Position numbers and translations under genes: made by a program. The notes under the pieces were generated by a model that made no database searches, was not told the origin of the DNA, and saw nothing but the letters and a program-made list of their open reading frames with translations. A stretch of 64,000 nucleotides of DNA from Phalacrocorax aristotelis (taxonomy: Eukaryota > Chordata > Aves > Suliformes > Phalacrocoracidae). This document shows, piece after piece, positions 25,391 to 41,205 of this stretch (position 1 is its first letter; each line of letters begins with the position of its first letter). The DNA is taken from assembly GCF_949628215.1 (NCBI RefSeq), contig NC_134286.1, positions 7,750,001 to 7,814,000 on the forward strand. The letters are read 5' to 3'.

Positions 25391-25734
25391 ATTGCTCAGC
25401 CCTTGGGGACATCTGATTCAGTGAAGAAGGGACTGTGTATGTTCGGGAAGGGAAGGCAGATTTTGGCTGGGGGTGTTCACTCCTGAATCATCCCCAGTGG
25501 GGTTACTTGCTCAATTCTGCACATTCCTGCACAGCAGCCGGCACTGGCCAAGGGGATGGTTGTGAGCTCTTCTCCTCGAGGACATGCCAAAACCCATCCC
25601 TCCAGGGATATGCAGAGCTTAATCCATGTGGGACCATGGTGACTCCCTGCTCTGCTCACTTGCAAACCACGGGAAGCTCAGCTTTGTCACGCTGTGTTTC
25701 TCAAGTTCAGCCCTTCACTTTGAGTGACTAGGCA

Positions 25735-25885
25735 CGCTTTTAGGAAAAACATGCAAATGTGATTTAAAGACTCTAAGTGGTACAGAATATATCACATCCC
25801 TTGGGAACCTGTTCCAGGGGGTAATTATTCTAATTCCTAAAATCATGCGTCTCATTTGCAGCTAGAATTTTCCAAGGCAAACCTT
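25735..25885 (-). mobile_element. Ancient CR1-like LINE 3' fragment
   Basis: The plus strand carries cccttgggaacctgttccag followed by a ggtaattattctaa-type stretch and gctagaattttcc. This resembles the part of the old CR1 3' region just beyond the segment seen at 900-1110. It has the same orientation (sense on minus), is strongly decayed and has approximate limits. Confidence 0.5.
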
Positions 25886-28800
25886 CATCCTCCAGCAGCA
25901 GCTGTGCCTTGCTCGCTGAATGAGAGATGCTTAGCAGTAGATACCTTCTCACCGAGTTCACTTCTGAGCACGGGCTGAGATCACCGATGTCTAAAGCAAA
26001 GTCCAGAGCACGTCCCCTGAGGATGCCATCTCTCTTGGGTCCTATTTCAAGCCCAATGGTCTCAGCTGAAAGAATCCTGCTGGATTCAACAGGCTTTGAG
26101 TCAGGTCCTAAATCTCCAGACAGATGTTTGGAGAACGAAAGCCAATGCCTTCAGCTATACCCAGAAGCTCCTGATGCAGAACAGTCTCCAGAAAGCAAGG
26201 GGGTATTTTTGTGCTGACAAAACATCTCCTCTCCACCTGACATGCCAGAGCTCTTTGGTCACTGCAAGGCACGTCTGCCCAGTGAAGGGCTTGCACGGAT
26301 TTTATAGTGAATTAATAGGACATCTCTACCCCATAACAATGGCAGAAGACTGACAAGGCAGAGGTCAGGTGATGAGGGAATTGCAGGTGGAATTGTAAAT
26401 TTTAATTACTTGTCTTCATTAATATGAGGTTCCTGGATCCTACAGTGATGACTAATGGGTTGAAATACTTGCATGAGTGAGTATACTTCTACAAAAGGAC
26501 AGGTGACTAAAGGGTGGAACAGATACCTAATTTTCTTTGGATTTTACAAGGGTGTTTCCACCACAAGATGAAGTGCCTTCCCAGAGCCCAGCAGTGTACC
26601 AGAGAGGAGCAACCCTAGATGCAAGTTAAACATTTTTATGAGGCCCAAAAGTGCCCAGAAAAAGCATGGCTGAAGGCGGAAATAAGTGACGAACAAGGTA
26701 ACACGGGTTGTACTTGAGCTGTTCGTGTCTCCCTGGCACTGGAATGAGTTGGATACAAGCATCACAGCTACCCGTTCTCCTGACAGCACTGAAAGGAAAC
26801 AAAAGTTTGGAACAAGCCAAACACATTTAATTTGCCTGAATAATTTAGGCTGCTGAGTTATCATGTGCTTCATGGACTGTCATCGAGAAAAGCTGTATTG
26901 CAGAGGAAAGGTCTGTAAATCAATGCATCTGAGGGACCAAAACTAATCAGGGAGCGGGTGCAAAAGCACCACCTGTCAGAAGAGATGCAGGACATGGAAG
27001 TCAACCGGCGAGCGCCGCGAGGCAGACGGCAGCCCTGCGCTCCCTGGCTCCCCAGGAGCCTGCTGTAGGACACGCAGCGAGGGCGGGCAGAGCGGAGCAT
27101 CGAGAAGACACGGCTGCCATTGAAACATGCTGGTGAGCAGCAATGTCAGCGGCACAAATAACTCAGCTGGTAAACGTAGAATGAAAACCAAGTGAAAGTG
27201 CAGTATATACATAGTGCCCACCCAGGGACCCACCTGAGTGTGCCAGACCCCCCCAACAGGTATTTATACCCTCCACTAACACACCTACCACTCCCAAAAA
27301 CAGTTCTGGCTCTCTGACCTTTCCTGAATTACTACTACACACCGTTTTGACTTCAGGTTTCTAGCCAAATTCCTCTTCCTGAATGGCAGCTGCCCCTTTA
27401 TAACTTCTCACTGAGCTGTATCAAATCCAGAGGCACCATTAGTTGAATTGAGAAAGCCGTTCCTTTCGGAGGGCAAATCCCGAGGCTCCTCGCCTGGATC
27501 AGGAGCGGTTTGCCTATTAAACCAGCTGCCTGGAGAATGTGCCTGAGTAGACGAGGCAGCAGCGTCTGCTGTACCCACACCAGCTACTCTCCTGCCTCAT
27601 CTCTTTAATGAAGCTGACACTTCCAAAGCAGTCAGAGGAAATCAAGTGCCCGACTTATTTTGGTTTGCAAGAGATATGGACACCCACCTTCCTCGGGCTT
27701 CTCACAAAAAATTCCAGCCAATGCTCTTCGCTCTTTCATCTTTCTGATAAAACAGTGCAGGAACATGACAAAACCTACTCTTTCCAGCATGCACCCAGCA
27801 GAGCAAAGTCTTCTCCCTAGAGAGGGACAGAAGCTCCGCACCTTTAACCCCCGCCAGCTGCGGGTGCTCAGCACCCGGCAGGACGCGGCACCCCCCTGCC
27901 TTGCAGCCAGCCCCCGCGCCTTGCCGTGACCATCCCCTCACCTCCGCCCAGTGCCAGGGAGGCTTTGTGGTGTCCAGCTCTCAAGTGCTTCTGTGAGACG
28001 CAAGGTAGCATCAGTAGTGAAATCTCACCGAATGATCCAGGATAGTTTTCTCCAGCTGGGACTGACTGAATATAGCCTGGGCACCGGATGATGTGGGAAA
28101 TCAGTCGTAGCTGAGCACAAATTGCATGCATAGAGGTAATTACTGCAGCACAAGGTTGGTAGCACCACTACCCACATGACAGTATATCTCAGCAATTTTC
28201 ATTTCCTATTGCTTCAATTCAGAGGGGGTTTTTTTCACCTTTTTTGTGTGTGTGTGGTTCAATTTTCTCCTTTTCCTACAGGGACTAATGTTAGCCCAGG
28301 ATTTCTTCAGGATAAAGCTCCGCTTTCACTACAGCTAGTCATTCCATGTACCCAGATGTCCTCCTATTTATTTTACTATACCCAGACCTCGCACCAACCC
28401 ACCTCAACCTGACTCCACTTTCCTGCCCCAAGTGCGACTGTCACTGCCCGAAGGTGAAACAACACAGTGGTGACCGCCGGTCACCCGCTGTCACCCGCAG
28501 CCGGCTGTGGGTATCGGTAATGAAACACAACGTGCGAGTGGCTAATGAAGCTGGTTACAAAGCAAGTCATTCTCCACACTTGAAAGGGTGAAAATACAAT
28601 AAGGAAAATGCAACAAAAAAGGGTTTGTGCTGAAAAATAAAAACACTAAGAGAGCTAATGCTGAGAGTGGGGAAGCTGATCATTACTATTACAGATACTC
28701 AGCAAAACCAGGGCCATATTATGCTCACTGTGATTATACACATTGTGGCTAAAATATATTTACAATATACTTGCTACAAAGAACTTATTTTCCAAACAGA

Positions 28801-29599
28801 CACAGGGGTTAAAAGCAGGATGGAAAGGGAAATCACTGAGCAAAGGCAACACAAGCCAGAGCCCAGCACAGCCCCGCGCTCCTGCTTCCCAGCCCTGCCT
28901 GCTCCACTGCATACCTGCGTGTCTACCACAAGGAAAGGCTGCCAAACTTCTTATTAATTCTGTGACCCACTTAAAAATATCTACTCTCTTACATTCATGT
29001 ATGCCGTATGAGAAATAAAATATAGTGCTCGCAAGTTTTGAGTGGCAGCACTTCCCTTAAGATGGATAAAAGCTGCAAGTTCTCTTTGCTTTTGGTGCCA
29101 ATTATTACAGAGTTTTGACTTATATATTATTATGTAGATCATTTAGTAAAACAACCTACATACAAACCCAGTGGTATGTCTCCCTTCAGCACTTATCTGC
29201 TGGAGCAGGAGCAGTTTAGACACTCACCCTTATACACCACATTTCAGAGGCTGGCGGGCTCCTTCCCCTGCACCCACGGGTGATGCAGTCCCCTGCCCTA
29301 CAGCTCTCTGCAGCATGCAAGCATAATTAAGAGAGGTTCAAATGGTTTATCTTTATTGCACTTACAAAGTTATATGCACCACTTTTGGGGAGAAAAAAAA
29401 ACAGGCACCCAACTTGTACCACCCCCTCTGGAGATGTCGGTTCAGCGCCATACCCGAATCACCCCCCGAGCTGCCGGGTGCATGTTTTGATATAGCAGGA
29501 GGGATTTAACCTGATGGCAACAGCCCATGCCCAGAAGGCTGCTCTGAAGCTTGCCATGCCTTGCACCCCATGCCCATGGAGCCAAGGGTCAGCACGCTG

Positions 29600-30200
29600 T
29601 TTGCGGTGATTATTCCTTTAATAAAGGGCCCTGTATTTTCCAGTGGCTGCAAAATTGATGCAGGTTGCCATGGCAAGCACACACTTTCCCATTTAGTAGA
29701 ATAATAGACAGCTTTGTATAATTCACTGATTTCAGATGATTTCTCACCCCAAGAGCAAGTCGCTCAAGTTACATAAGTCACCTGTTGTTTAGTCAATCTG
29801 GCAATTTTAATTAGAATAAATTTTTATGATTCCTCTTTGCAACACTTAGAGCTGCTCTGCCACCAGAATGCCAAGATGTCTGTAAATTATACGGGCTCCA
29901 ATCACATCTTTTTTTTTTCCTGTTTTAATTACAGTAACATTGCAGCATTAATCATGTAAGCCTCTGTTAAACAAGTAACAGCCATTCTCCATCATAATTA
30001 AAAAGAAAGGCCAAGCAAACAGGAGCTTTGGAGTTTACCATATTTCCTCTGAAAATTGTATTTTAACTTAAGAGTTTCACAAACAGTAGTTTTATTTGGC
30101 TCTAATTAGTGTTGTGAAGGAAACACCGAAAGGTTAATAAGAGACGGTTAGTTTGTAATGCAAGTTTCCCAGTGCCAGCCCCAGCAGTTCAGTCTGTTTT
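29600..30200. other. Candidate conserved non-coding block (intron 5)
   Basis: AT-rich unique sequence with gcaattttaattagaata, tgttttaattacagtaacat, gcattaatcatg and ctctaattagtg, a density of TAAT cores typical of developmental enhancers. No coding potential and no recognisable repeat. The function is a guess from composition. Confidence 0.3.
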
Positions 30201-32514
30201 CAGAGTCATTAACGATGTAGATTGATTACAGGAGGAGATCGGGAAGTGCTGGCTTGCTGCGTTAGCAGAAGGTTAGGTTTTATTCATATACCTTCCCTAC
30301 TGTTAAATATGATGGCCATTACCTTGACCATTTTGCTAGTCGTAACTGCTGTGAGACAGAAAGTGTTAACGGTTTCCTTAGAGGTTACTGGCAAAAGAAA
30401 AAAAAAAAGCCCACATAAGCCCCTTTTTGGCTTGTTTATAAGGGAAAAGGAAGCTGCAAGCTCGACTGAACTGTTTATTTATCTTAGAAATATTTGAAAA
30501 ACCAAGTATTGTGTGGTGTTTTGGAAAAGAATGCTTTGGGAGAGCCAGGGTTAGCACCGCCCCGTCCTTCGGCTGAACCCTGACAAAGATCTTCTCTGCA
30601 AACCTTCTGCTTGGGCTGGAGTTTAGAAGCAGCTAACAAAACCAAGCACAAATAGAAGCTGAAACTATCTAATCAGAAATATCACTTCTTCATACCTCCT
30701 ATAAATTGCTCTCCAGTCACCCAGCAAAAATATGGGTAAGCAATAACTAAATTTGACAAAATCTCATTAAAAAGTACAATAAAACACTAGAAACCCTCCA
30801 ACTTTCTGGGTTGATCATTCATCCATTACAAACCTACACAACGGGGCACGGATCCAAGTTTTAATTTTCCTCTCAAAGTTGCCAAAATGTTCACATCTGG
30901 TGAGTGTTTTCTGTGCTTAGACAGAAAGGACTTGAGGATCTAAAGGTTATAACTCCCATGACCCTGGACTGAGTAACTTCAGTGATGGAGACACTGCAAG
31001 AATTATCTTTGATAAAAGAAACCTGAAAACTGAAGAAACAGTGCCAGGAATGTGGGATATATGATAATGCTTCTTATGCACACAAAGGAGGTTACACATC
31101 TGTTTGTTATTTGGCTCTGCTGTTGCAGAACGGGATTGGTGTTCACTTATTGCTACGGGTATGGCTTCCGCGTCGGCCCTGCTCCACCATCAGTTTCTAG
31201 CGAGGACCGGAACTGTACAAGCTGTACTCAATGCTACAGGGCTACGAACCTAAGGAAGAAACAAAGCGAGGGACCTGTCCGTGCCAGCCAGCGTCCGTGT
31301 GTAGATTAAACCTCCTCGAGCGACCGCTGCCCGGCTCTGCCGCAATGCAACGTGGCGGTGAAGGAAGCTGAGCCCATGGGCCGGGCAGCCTGACCCAGTG
31401 CCCATCGCTGGAGCTAAGCACCGCGTGCCCGGCAATGATAAGGGTCAACCTGAAGAGAGGTTTGTCAGCCTGAGTGCTTGACAGCTTTGTTTCCAGTTAC
31501 ATTCACTGGTCTAACAGAAGATTTTACATCCCCCGGTGAGCCCAGCTGGGCAATGTTAGAAGGAGCAGGCGCTTGGGGAGGCTGGGGAGAGCGCACACAA
31601 AAGCATCAGTAACCACCATGCCAGCCATCCATAAGCTGACTTAGATGCTCAATAAGTAATCATTTAAAAGTGTAGGAATCATAAGACAATCAACTCCTCT
31701 TCCCAAAGCCCAGCTTATCCACTCGTCATAAAAATCCTTTTCTGGTGTTTCAAAGTACTGTGAGAGGCTGACTGCTCCCTCCAGGCTGGCCACTGCAGGA
31801 GCACCACTGAGCTCACGGAGGCTGCTTTACTGAGAGATCCATCCAATAATACAGAAATCAGAAGAGCTGTAATAATTGACATTGCCCTGTAAAGAAAGCT
31901 TACAGCGTTTATCCATCTTAAGGGATGTGCTGTCACTCACATATCAATGTTATACTTTATGTCTTGTGCTGCATATATGAATACAGGAAAGGATATATTT
32001 TTATTAATTTGTAGAAACTTCCAGAGAAATGCAGCTGCATTTCCAGCCTCCAAAGCCCTAAAATATGTCATTTACATCTTCATGTACATACAGCTCTACA
32101 GAAAGGCTTTTCTGCAGAGTAAAAGGGAGTTGCAGGTAGAATGACTGCCAGAAATCAGCTTAAAAAATCAACAGTTTCTAATACCTGTGTTTGCCTCCAG
32201 TTAATACCATTAGTCATGTTCTCAGTTCACAACTGAAATGCACCCAGATACTAAGGCGATGAGCATAAGAACCAATTGGAATATTCTAGATAAAACCTGA
32301 CCCCCTAAATGACAATGAACCTCAATAAGTTGGGATGCGACCAGTAAGAAAAGTTTCAGTGAATATCATGTGCCTGGCTGCCTTTACATCCAAGCCTATA
32401 TCTATACTATGCGATAGTATAAAGAAGACTTCACGTAAGCATTTAAATATAATCCATTTCTATTCAAAGAACCCTTCGTCTTGCTGGAGGTTATGAGACT
32501 CAGACACAATTAAA

Positions 32515-32570
32515 TCACCTATGTGAGCAAAGTTACTCAAATGTGGAAATGTATGCAGGATCAGGTCTTT
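32515..32570. repeat. Palindromic MITE-like repeat, copy B (half)
   Basis: Reads atgtgagcaaagttactcaa then gtatgcaggatcaggtct, matching one half and the terminal gcaggatcaggcc-like end of the repeat family described at 655-785. Only one arm is evident. Confidence 0.4.
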
Positions 32571-35500
32571 CCAGATGACATTTCATGCCAACCTTTACTG
32601 CTGATCTGGCACCAGAAAAATGGAAGGGATGCTTTTAGAAGCAATTCTCTGTAGAGACACATTACTGACACTGCTTAAAAACCCTCTCACTTTGATTTTA
32701 AAGCATTTTGACTCTTTTATAGCTGTGGCGACTGTTTCTAACACTGGCTTTTTTATCATTAGTGTATGTTTATTATTTTCATTTTTTCTTTTTGATTCTA
32801 TTTTTACCTTAAACTGCAAATCACTGCTTCATTGGGCCAATGATTTTTCTTCTACAACTGATGGTAAAAACACTGGTCGGCACTGGGAATTACGCTAAGT
32901 TTTAAATCTGTTGCTTCTAACATTAAAAACACATATTTGAAATAGTTCCTTTCTGATTTCTATGCTGGCAAGAGCTCCTACGACTTACAGAGTACAAGTA
33001 TGGCTCTGGCTTGAGGCAAGGTGAAAAAGGTAATAGAAAACATTTAAGCAGATCTACCTGCCTGTATACATCCACACAAAGAAAACAAGCCAAACCTGCA
33101 CAAAAGCTGTTTGGAAGAGGGCAAAGAGATTAAAAAGAAAAAGTCCCAGTATAAGCAAAACCAAGGGAGGAATATCTACCTGAATCACAGAACAGAATAT
33201 CTAGCCTCAAAGATGCTAATTCATGTCCTAAGGGATCTAATCAACCTCTTTGTTGAAGTAAAGATAAAACTTTTTGACAGCAAATGCTTTCTGATAAAAT
33301 GGAATTTTCAATTACCCTGCGAAACATCTGGTCTGCGCTGCCATTTCCCAGGAAAAGCACCACCACGCTCTGCAGTGTTGGAAAACATTTCACACTGAGA
33401 TTTCCCCACGTTGCTGGGAGGAACAGGTGTCAGGAACTTCAAACCCAGCAGCAAAGCTTCCACGGCCACCAGCATCACCCACTGTTGTCCATGGAGGTGA
33501 TGCCGGCAGTGGGTCCTCTGCCCGGTACCACCATGCACTTCACCTCCTTGCTGGAAATCACCATTTCCTCCAGTGCTGGACTTCCAGTCAAGGTCACACC
33601 AGGATGTAGAGAAAATCTGCCCCATATTGTGTTGAAATAGGCCAAGATATGAAGGGAGACCCCAGGATTTACTCTCATCCTCCAACAGACTTCTCCAGCC
33701 AACCCAAAACGTCACTGAGGTCCAACAGCCACTTGAAAACCTCCCTTTCTCAAACAAATCCATTTGGATGTTCAGCTGAGGACACTGTTAGGAAAGGAGT
33801 GCATATAAACTTCTAGCAGAGCTTAACACCTCCACAAATAAACAAACAATTAAAGAGCAGCGAGGCAATCGCGAAAGGTGGAGCAGTGCTGGTGCCTGCC
33901 TTCCTCAGCAACCCATTTGGTATCAATTAGCAGGGGAAGGAAAACAATTCTGGGTGATAATGAACTCTAAATTAGGTACATATTAAAGCAATTAAAGCAA
34001 TTTTTTCAACTGATTAATTTATAATCAATAATTAAGATCCTGATGTAAAGAGGGACAGGGCAGAAGTCCTACTCCCAAAATAAACGATGTGGCTGAGCTC
34101 CAGGTGGTATTTTTGATGACCTGCCTAATAAAGCTCCACACCCTCCACACTAGTTTGCCATTTTTCTGGAAATGTAGGTCATTTCCAAAGGAAGAGCAAG
34201 GGCTCTGGCCAACAGGGCTGACAGCTGGTGTCAATCCCATCCCAGAGGAGCAGTGAAGGGGTAAAGGGCCTCGAGGCCACCTGAGCATCTGCAGCAGGTC
34301 CCTGAGGCTCCCACAGTCATGTACTCACCACCGGTGCTAGGTTCACGTAGTGGTTTAAGAACCCTAAAGAAGCTCGGACCCATCCATGCCTACCTCTTTC
34401 TGCAGGAAATCCAGCATATCAGTAGGTGAAGTCTGGCCAGACAGGTCCTTGGACCACAGAGGGATCGTCCTCTGCCACTGAACTGCAAGGATTTCTGCCA
34501 GCCAGCACCTCGCCTTAGCAGATCCAGGATTTCCCACCAAGCAGATAAAGACTCCCAAATTATCTGATGAAGTCTGAGAGCTGGCCACTCACGAAAGACT
34601 CGTGGTGTTACAAGCCGAGGTCCAAGCCCAGCAGAGCCTGGCCATGGGGGCACCTCGCCAGGCTCCCAGGCAGGATCATTAAGATCAACAAGCAAACCCC
34701 AGCAATTCTCCCACCCCATTTCTCTGGGATTACATGAGATGCAATTTGGGCAGAGACGGCGAGCGAAGGAAAAGCACGGGGACGTGAGCTGCCAAGGTTG
34801 CCCTTTGGCCACAGACTGTGAACTCAGGGCAGTGGTCAGCCCAATGGTCCTGCACATCCTTGGCATTGAACACGTTGTGTTTCCTCCCCGCCCTGGCACT
34901 CTGACCCAAAATCGAGTAAAAATTACCATGCCAAAACCATCACTTTAATCATGCAGGAACCGCTGTTACCACCATCATCTCAGCGTCCTGATTTTCCTCA
35001 TTATTTTCTGCAGTGTCTGCTCAACAAATCAGCTCAGAAGATACTCTCTTTAACCTTTTTTTCAGCTTCTGTGACAGTAACTGCTAACCTTCCCGCCTGC
35101 GCTGCTCATCTCATTGCTCCACGAACACCCCAATAACCTCGTGGGCGAGCACCCCCTATTCCTCCGCATGAGGCAGCGTGTGTTGCTGAGGACACGAGAG
35201 CGGGCCCTCCTGGCACACCTGCCTGCAGGCCCAGCTGGATGGCAATGCAGCGCCGGCATGCCAGCTTCCTCCCAGAAATAAACCAGAACCAAGAGCACCA
35301 ACCCCCTGGCCATCGTGAGACTGGGAGCCAGACACACAGGTTGCCTTTGGGAGTCGCCTTCTGGAAATACTCTTGGTTTCTGGGGGTTGTTTTACATGCA
35401 AGAAGTAGCTCTTGTTACAATGGATCGGGCCATTTTTATTTCCATCTCGCTCCTCCAACAAGCTCTGCCTCCAACTCATCCTCCTTCACTTATTTGCATT

Positions 35501-36739
35501 GTTATCTAGCGCTCAACAGAACCAGCACGCAGACTTATCTGAAATGTAATCTCTGTAAAACCCTATCTGCAGTCCATTGAGATTGTTTTTTTTGCTGAAG
35601 AAATGTGACAAAAAATTAACAGATGTTGCTCTGACCATTCAACAGGACAGGAATCAATTATGAACATTTTTACTCCTACAGTCATCCCTTACTGCAAATG
35701 CATCTTAGGAAACCCTCTTCTGATCGAAATGAAAAAGCATTTCTTTGTAATAGAAGAATAATAAATGATAGCTATCAGCCCGCATTCTCTGACACGGCAC
35801 TGGTCCGCAGAGAATTAAACTGCCACTGTACAGTTATATAAATGTTTAATTTTTTTCATCTTTGGCCACAGTATGGTTGTCTGGAAATACATTATCGCTG
35901 CGGATGCTATCCCTCTCCAATTAGCGTGGCTGGCAGTGTGGAATGGGTAGGTGACCTCCGCGTTCCCCTCCTTGCGGAGTCTTACAGGGTTAACTGCGGC
36001 CATTTAACAGACTCTATTGAGAATTAATACAGCGATCAGCTTCTCTCCAGAAAAAAAAAACAAAACATTCGGCAGCGCAGATGGCAAGAACTCTCTCTCC
36101 CCCGTTTGACTCTTTTATGACAGCAAAACAAAGGCTTTTAATGATGTTTACCATGAATTGAATTAAACAGCTGAAGACCAGTTCATAATCACAGCATTTT
36201 GTTTTCATATCCTTAAGTCTTTTAGCAGTGGGGCTTCCAGTTGAGCCTCAGCTACAGCTTATCTCAAGATATAGCCAAGCGCCCCGAGGCTCCCCTGCGC
36301 CCGAGCACCAAACCGCATTCAGGCTTCTTAATTGAAAAAGACAGGATGTTTGCATAGGATGTTTGCATCCGTCAGACGTTAAAAGTGACGTTCATGCCCC
36401 AGTACAAATGACAGCTTGGTCTCAGCTGAACTCCTCTGACTTCTTTCCTCTAGGTAATACCGGTCTGGTTTCAGAGCAGGACTTCATCCCTGCACATGGG
36501 GACGCGTGAGAGCTGAAACCCCACTGCCTATTCAGGGGAAAAGATACGAAACCCTCACCCACTGGCCTGAGCTAATCCCTCGTGGGATGCCTACATGCTC
36601 CGCTGACCTTTTGGAAAGGTTGCCCGGACGGCACCTGCACATGGGCTCCAGAGACGGCCAGCGGAGCGCACGGGGAAGGGCGCACCGCCTGTGCTCCGGA
36701 GAGGAGCGCTGGCAGGGACCAGTCCTAGGCATGGCGCTG

Positions 36740-36955
36740 GTAATTCCTGCCCTAATCCCAACTCCACCACTCGCTTGCTGTCAGGTGGATGCTTAGGTTC
36801 TCTCTTGAGAACCAAGGTTCTCCTTGGGTTTTCTGCCTGTGAAATAGAGGATAATCCTAACTGCTTGCTTACCTGACAGGCATGGCGTGAAGAGTAATTT
36901 CTATCTACCCAGCACTGTACAGCATTATTCCCAGCAAGCATTAAGCACCTATTGT
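36740..36955 (+). mobile_element. MIR SINE
   Basis: The sequence follows the MIR core in order: aatcccaactccaccact, gcttgctgtcaggtgg, ccttgggttttctgcctgtg, aaatagaggataatcctaac, acctgacaggcatggcgtg and agcactgtacagcatt. A short insertion interrupts the middle. It is an old tRNA-derived SINE on the plus strand, ending about 80 bp from the exon 5 donor inside intron 5. Confidence 0.72.
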
Positions 36956-36966
36956 GCACCCACCTA

Positions 36967-40224
<3,258 letters not shown>

Positions 40225-40283
40225 CTTTTTATTAAATGAGCTCTGCTGTTCACGTAGTTGGAATCGAAGGAGTAGTTTTCAGT
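40225..40283 (-). CDS. PCDH19: PCDH19 exon 4 (59-nt micro-sized tail exon)
   Basis: A 59-nt internal exon encoding TENYSFDSNYVNSRAHLIK plus the first two bases (AG) of a split serine codon. The minus-strand acceptor reads cttccag and the donor reads AAAAG|gtacgtag. The phase is 0 at entry and 2 at exit, which joins exon 3 (ends PLPE) and exon 5 without a frame break. The length equals what I recall for human exon 4. It is too short for an ORF search to call and was found by matching the tail sequence. It lies 22.6 kb downstream of exon 3 and 3.0 kb upstream of exon 5. It contributes part of the conserved central block of the intracellular domain. I see nothing damaged in it. Confidence 0.93.
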
Positions 40284-41024
40284 CTGGAAGGAGGAAAAGA
40301 AAAGGGAGATGGTTACAAGTCTGATTGCTCCACGACCGGCAACAGCCAGGCTTGCAGGTCCAGGACAAAGCCACCAGCAAACCCCACAGGAGGGAAGGAG
40401 CCACTCGGCATGGGACAGACGCCAGTGAGCGGGATGGAGCCAGGCATGGAAAACTCCGGTCCCTGCCGGTCTTTCCACCAGCTTTCACCAAAAAATAAAA
40501 AGGCTGGCTGGTGACCACATAACAATTTGCAGAGAAGAAACAATGCGACTACGCTCTGTTACAAAACTAATTGCTTTTATTTCCCTGATGGACTCCGTTC
40601 TCTGTGTGTCAATTTGACTGAAAGTTCAAAAGGTATTTTTCTTATTAGTGTATAATTAACATGTTAAAATATTTATTGCATAGATATGTAAATGCCAGCA
40701 AGGTAATCCCCTGCCAGAGAATTTAATGCAGGCACTTTTCTTTGTTTTACATCATTTCATTTGCAGAGACAGTGGGCTCTGTTATTAATAAAAAAGCAAA
40801 CAACAGGTGACATGCTTAAAAGTTGGAGGGGACTGAAAGCAGGGGGGAAAGTCAATGGATTTGTCATCTGCAAGCAAAACCCACTAACTTGCTCTGCACA
40901 TGAAACACCGTCTTTTAACCTCAGATTACAAAGCCCCGGATTTCTGGTGCTCGCAGCAGGTAAGGAACCAAACAAAGCAACCAGAAGGTGGGGATGAGAG
41001 CAGGGTGTCACCACCCAGGAGCTG

Positions 41025-41205
41025 TGGTGGGAGCTGTGGGGTGGGACACGCATGGTGGTACAGGGTGGGAGCTGTGCGGTGGGATGCAGTGACTGTTGCA
41101 CGGTAGGATGCGGTGGCAGCTGCATGGTGGGATGTGGTGGGAGATGCATGGTGAGTCACAGTGGAAGCCATGCGGTGAGACATGGTGGGATCTGCATGGC
41201 CTGGC
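41025..41205. repeat. 24-bp-unit minisatellite
   Basis: At least six imperfect copies of a roughly 24-bp unit of the form tgcatggtgggatgtggtgg (continuing gaga). The period shows as an eight-residue repeat in conceptual translations of either strand, which also produces spurious open frames. It lies in intron 3 about 0.75 kb upstream of exon 4 in transcript direction. Confidence 0.75.

Noticed and set aside
33308..33763. 151-codon minus-strand frame that at first looked like part of a transposon protein
   Set aside because: No diagnostic motif could be identified.
34390..34929. 179-codon open frame on the minus strand
   Set aside because: No conserved domain, no matching splice signals and no repeat-family match that I can recognise.
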